From the NCBI GenBank assembly GCA_023458995.1, contig JAEWVV010000108.1, forward strand, positions 1 through 7,373: DNA of 7,373 nucleotides, read 5' to 3'. Below are positions 5,940 through 7,373 of the stretch, in pieces; position 1 is the first letter of the stretch; each line of letters starts with the position of its first letter. Origin of the DNA: Bacillota bacterium (GTDB taxonomy: Bacteria; Bacillota_I; Bacilli_A; Acholeplasmatales; Acholeplasmataceae). The notes beneath the pieces are model-generated. The model was not told the DNA's origin. It ran no database searches and saw nothing but the letters and a program-made list of their open reading frames with translations. Both the position numbers and the translations under genes were made by a program.

Positions 5940-6227
5940 ATGGAAAAAGAAATGGCTTTATTGTTTAAAGCACTATCTGATGAAAACAGATTAAAAATTA
6001 TTAAATTACTTTTGAAGGGTGAACTGTGTGGCTGTATGTTAATCGATAAACTCGATATTAAGCAACCTACACTTTCATATCATTTAGGGATCTTAACGGA
6101 TGCAAAAATTACATCTTCATTTCGTGATGGCAATATGATTAAATATACGGTGAATAAAGAAGTTTTAGATTCAATCAGTCAGTTTATTGAATCATTTCAT
6201 CATTTAGATTCGACGTGCGCCATATGA
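5940..6227 (+). CDS. arsR: ArsR-family metalloregulator (winged helix repressor)
   Basis: A 95-residue ArsR/SmtB-type repressor, which normally binds its own operator as a dimer and leaves DNA when it binds arsenite or a related thiophilic ion. The order of elements is canonical: ALSDENRLKIIKLL (11-24), GELCGCML (27-34) carrying the CxC metal-site cysteines C30 and C32 at the start of the helix-turn-helix, then QPTLSYHLGIL (42-52) as recognition helix, and wing FRDGNMIKYTV (61-71). The third cysteine of E. coli ArsR, three residues after CxC, is absent here (I35). A further cysteine, C93, sits two residues from the end. The ATG is preceded by AGGTGA at 5930-5935, which matches the 16S rRNA 3' end through its TCACCT segment instead of the usual core. 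The TGA stop overlaps the permease ATG (ATGA). Context suggests that it controls this operon. The inducer (arsenite, methylarsenite, antimonite or another metal) cannot be fixed from sequence. Confidence 0.9.
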   Translation: MEKEMALLFKALSDENRLKIIKLLLKGELCGCMLIDKLDIKQPTLSYHLGILTDAKITSSFRDGNMIKYTVNKEVLDSISQFIESFHHLDSTCAI

Positions 6228-7243
6228 AAAATTTCTTTATAGGAGTTAATGATCTTTTACTTAAGATGACATGGTTAGATTCACTTGTGAAGTGGTTCTT
6301 TAAAGATGTCATTGGGCTTAATGAAGATACACTACTTTTTAGTAGTCTCACATTTTTCGTCTATGATGTAATTAAAATCATTATCTTATTAGGAACACTT
6401 ATTTTTATCTCTTCATATATTCAATCTTATTTTTCTGCAGAAAAGACACGTAAGATTTTAAGAGGGAAAAGCGGACTTGGAGCAAATACACTAGGAGCTC
6501 TTTTAGGTACTGTTACTCCCTTTTGTTCATGTTCATCAATTCCTATTTTTATCGGGTTTACAAAAACTGGTTTACCGATTGGTGTGACTTTTTCGTTTTT
6601 AATATCATCACCTTTAGTCGATTTAGCATCCATCATTTTACTTGCTAGTATTTTCAACTGGAGGATTGCAATTCTATATGTTGTTGTTGGTTTAGTGATT
6701 GCGATACTTGGTGGTATGCTCATCAGTTTCTTAAAAATGGAAGATCAAGTTGCTGATTTTATTAAAAAACAAACGAGTTTAGGACAGACAGAAGACATAC
6801 CTGAAATGAAATTAGCAAAAAAAGATAGACTTCATTATGCTTTAGAACAAGTGAAAGAAATCATTTCGAAAGTATGGTCATATATATTAATCGGTGTAGG
6901 TATCGGTGCAGTTATCCATGGTTTTATACCAGAACGGTTTATCTTATCATTTTTAGGTGAAAAGAATCCTTTCTCAGTCATTTTTGCTACCATCGTTGGT
7001 GTTCCAATGTATGCGGATATCTTTGGTACACTACCGATTGCTGAGGCCCTAGTTTCAAAAGGTGCAGGTATTGGTACAGTTCTTGCGTTTATGATGGCTG
7101 TAACAGCTTTATCATTACCCTCGATGATCATGATAAAAAAAGTGATTAAAAAGAAATTATTTATTACATTTATATCGATTGTCGTTGTCGGTATTATTAT
7201 CGTTGGTTATGTATTTAATGCGTTTAGTTATTTACTTATTTAG
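6224..7243 (+). CDS. ArsP/DUF318-type permease (metalloid or metal efflux)
   Basis: A 339-residue permease of the COG0701/ArsP-like family with about eight membrane segments and a charged cytosolic loop near residues 171-215. The hallmark TPFCSCSSIPIFIGF (98-112) holds C101 and C103, the cysteine pair that the ArsP relatives use for trivalent organoarsenicals. SFLISSPLVDLASI (124-137) follows, then in the second half VGVPMYADIFGTLPIAEAL (258-276) and FMMAVTALSLPSMIMIKK (289-306). Family members export methylarsenite and roxarsone-like compounds (ArsP) or copper/zinc (SO_0444 branch), so the substrate is open. I prefer the ATG at 6224, which forms ATGA with the arsR stop, over the GTG at 6215 that would add three residues. 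No Shine-Dalgarno precedes either, so translation is probably coupled to arsR. No arsC, arsB or acr3 gene is visible, so this is not a classical arsenate operon. Confidence 0.88.
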   Translation: MKNFFIGVNDLLLKMTWLDSLVKWFFKDVIGLNEDTLLFSSLTFFVYDVIKIIILLGTLIFISSYIQSYFSAEKTRKILRGKSGLGANTLGALLGTVTPFCSCSSIPIFIGFTKTGLPIGVTFSFLISSPLVDLASIILLASIFNWRIAILYVVVGLVIAILGGMLISFLKMEDQVADFIKKQTSLGQTEDIPEMKLAKKDRLHYALEQVKEIISKVWSYILIGVGIGAVIHGFIPERFILSFLGEKNPFSVIFATIVGVPMYADIFGTLPIAEALVSKGAGIGTVLAFMMAVTALSLPSMIMIKKVIKKKLFITFISIVVVGIIIVGYVFNAFSYLLI

Positions 7244-7244
7244 G

Positions 7245-7288
7245 AAAGGAGAATAACTATTAGAAGTCAAGCATTAGAATCTAAATAA
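7245..7288 (+). other. Ribosome-binding site with no usable start codon; possible remnant of a third operon gene
   Basis: Directly after the permease stop there is a perfect AAAGGAG (7245-7251). At the ideal distance of seven bases the codon is ATT (7259-7261) instead of ATG, and the frame then runs for only nine codons (ending AAATAA at 7283-7288). A ribosome-binding site this good straight after a permease usually serves a next gene. In related ArsR-permease operons that gene is often a small thioredoxin-like redox protein. The nine codons (after the ATT: R, S, Q, A, L, E, S, K) are only weakly like such a start, so a decayed or deleted gene is a possibility and not a demonstration. Initiation at ATT is rare but possible. 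Confidence 0.35.
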
Positions 7289-7325
7289 ACTTAAAAAGAC
7301 TTCATGAGAAGCCTATATGAAGTCT
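7289..7325 (-). terminator. Hairpin with minus-strand T-tract; probable terminator of a gene beyond the right edge
   Basis: AGACTTCAT (7297-7305) pairs perfectly over nine bases with ATGAAGTCT (7317-7325), leaving an 11-base loop. On the minus strand the hairpin is followed by TTTTAAGTTTATTTAG, a T-rich tail, whereas on the plus strand the next bases are ATGAATCATGAATAG with no T-tract. It therefore looks like an intrinsic terminator for a transcript entering from the right, though it may also slow transcription leaving the permease. No complete gene is visible between 7326 and 7373. Confidence 0.5.
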
Positions 7326-7373
7326 ATGAATCATGAATAGTGTCGCTACATCAGTATTCTGATTATTTGGATA

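Noticed and set aside
6215..6223. GTG at 6215 as the permease start
   Set aside because: It would give a 13-base overlap with arsR and has no ribosome-binding site. The ATG at 6224 forms the common ATGA junction and begins MKNFF in a natural way.
6225..6227. TGA read as tryptophan (Mycoplasma code), which would extend arsR
   Set aside because: The extension would be only a few codons before TAG, gcvPA also ends in TGA at its expected length, and all tryptophans in the clear proteins are TGG.
7304..7336. Ten-codon open frame starting at the ATG inside the right-hand hairpin
   Set aside because: It has no ribosome-binding site, is very short, and lies in the inverted repeat.
1..7373. CRISPR array, tRNA, rRNA, insertion sequence or prophage elements
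   Set aside because: There are no regularly spaced identical repeats, no cloverleaf or rRNA sequence, no transposase or integrase frame, and no terminal repeats. The only short periodic repeats are the operator-like units at 5887-5934.

Overview
The window looks like part of a low-GC Gram-positive chromosome, either a Firmicute or a standard-code Mollicutes relative such as the Acholeplasma/Izemoplasma group. The DNA is clearly AT-rich, Shine-Dalgarno sequences of the AGGAGG type are common, and all tryptophans in the recognisable proteins are TGG. TGA is used as a true stop (gcvPA, arsR), which argues against Mycoplasma-type UGA-Trp decoding. The lineage is an inference from composition and gene content only.

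Region 1 (1-1480, minus strand) holds a two-gene unit of unknown function. A roughly 12-helix membrane protein of DUF1576 type, built from two tandem copies of one ~200-residue unit, begins with TTG under its own extended -10 promoter. Its stop codon overlaps by one base the ATG of a second, unrecognised gene that runs off the left edge.

Region 2 (1481-5782, minus strand) is a complete glycine-cleavage operon in the order gcvT, gcvH, gcvPA, gcvPB. It starts at a sigma-A-like promoter near 5756-5782 and ends at a strong intrinsic terminator at 1471-1501. The four genes are packed with 12, 3 and -1 bases between them. P-protein (two subunits), lipoyl carrier H and aminomethyltransferase T are all present. 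The fourth component, dihydrolipoyl dehydrogenase (L-protein), and lipoate attachment enzymes are not in the window. The leader is too short for a glycine riboswitch. Instead the promoter carries an inverted repeat, and the transcription start is covered by a cre-like sequence.

Region 3 (5723-5939) is the 217-base divergent intergenic region. It carries the gcv promoter on one side and the arsR promoter on the other, with two dyads spaced exactly 16 bases apart over the arsR promoter and a 12-base perfect palindrome between the two promoters.

Region 4 (5940-7243, plus strand) is a two-gene metalloid/metal-resistance-type operon: an ArsR-family repressor with a CxC metal-site motif, and an ArsP/DUF318-type permease joined to it by an ATGA overlap. 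Past the permease there is a perfect ribosome-binding site with no usable start codon, then a hairpin whose T-tract lies on the minus strand. This hints at a lost third gene and at a convergent transcription unit beyond the right edge.

Most of the window is well-understood metabolism and resistance. The least explained parts are the DUF1576 unit, the regulatory architecture of the divergent region, and the abandoned ribosome-binding site after the permease.
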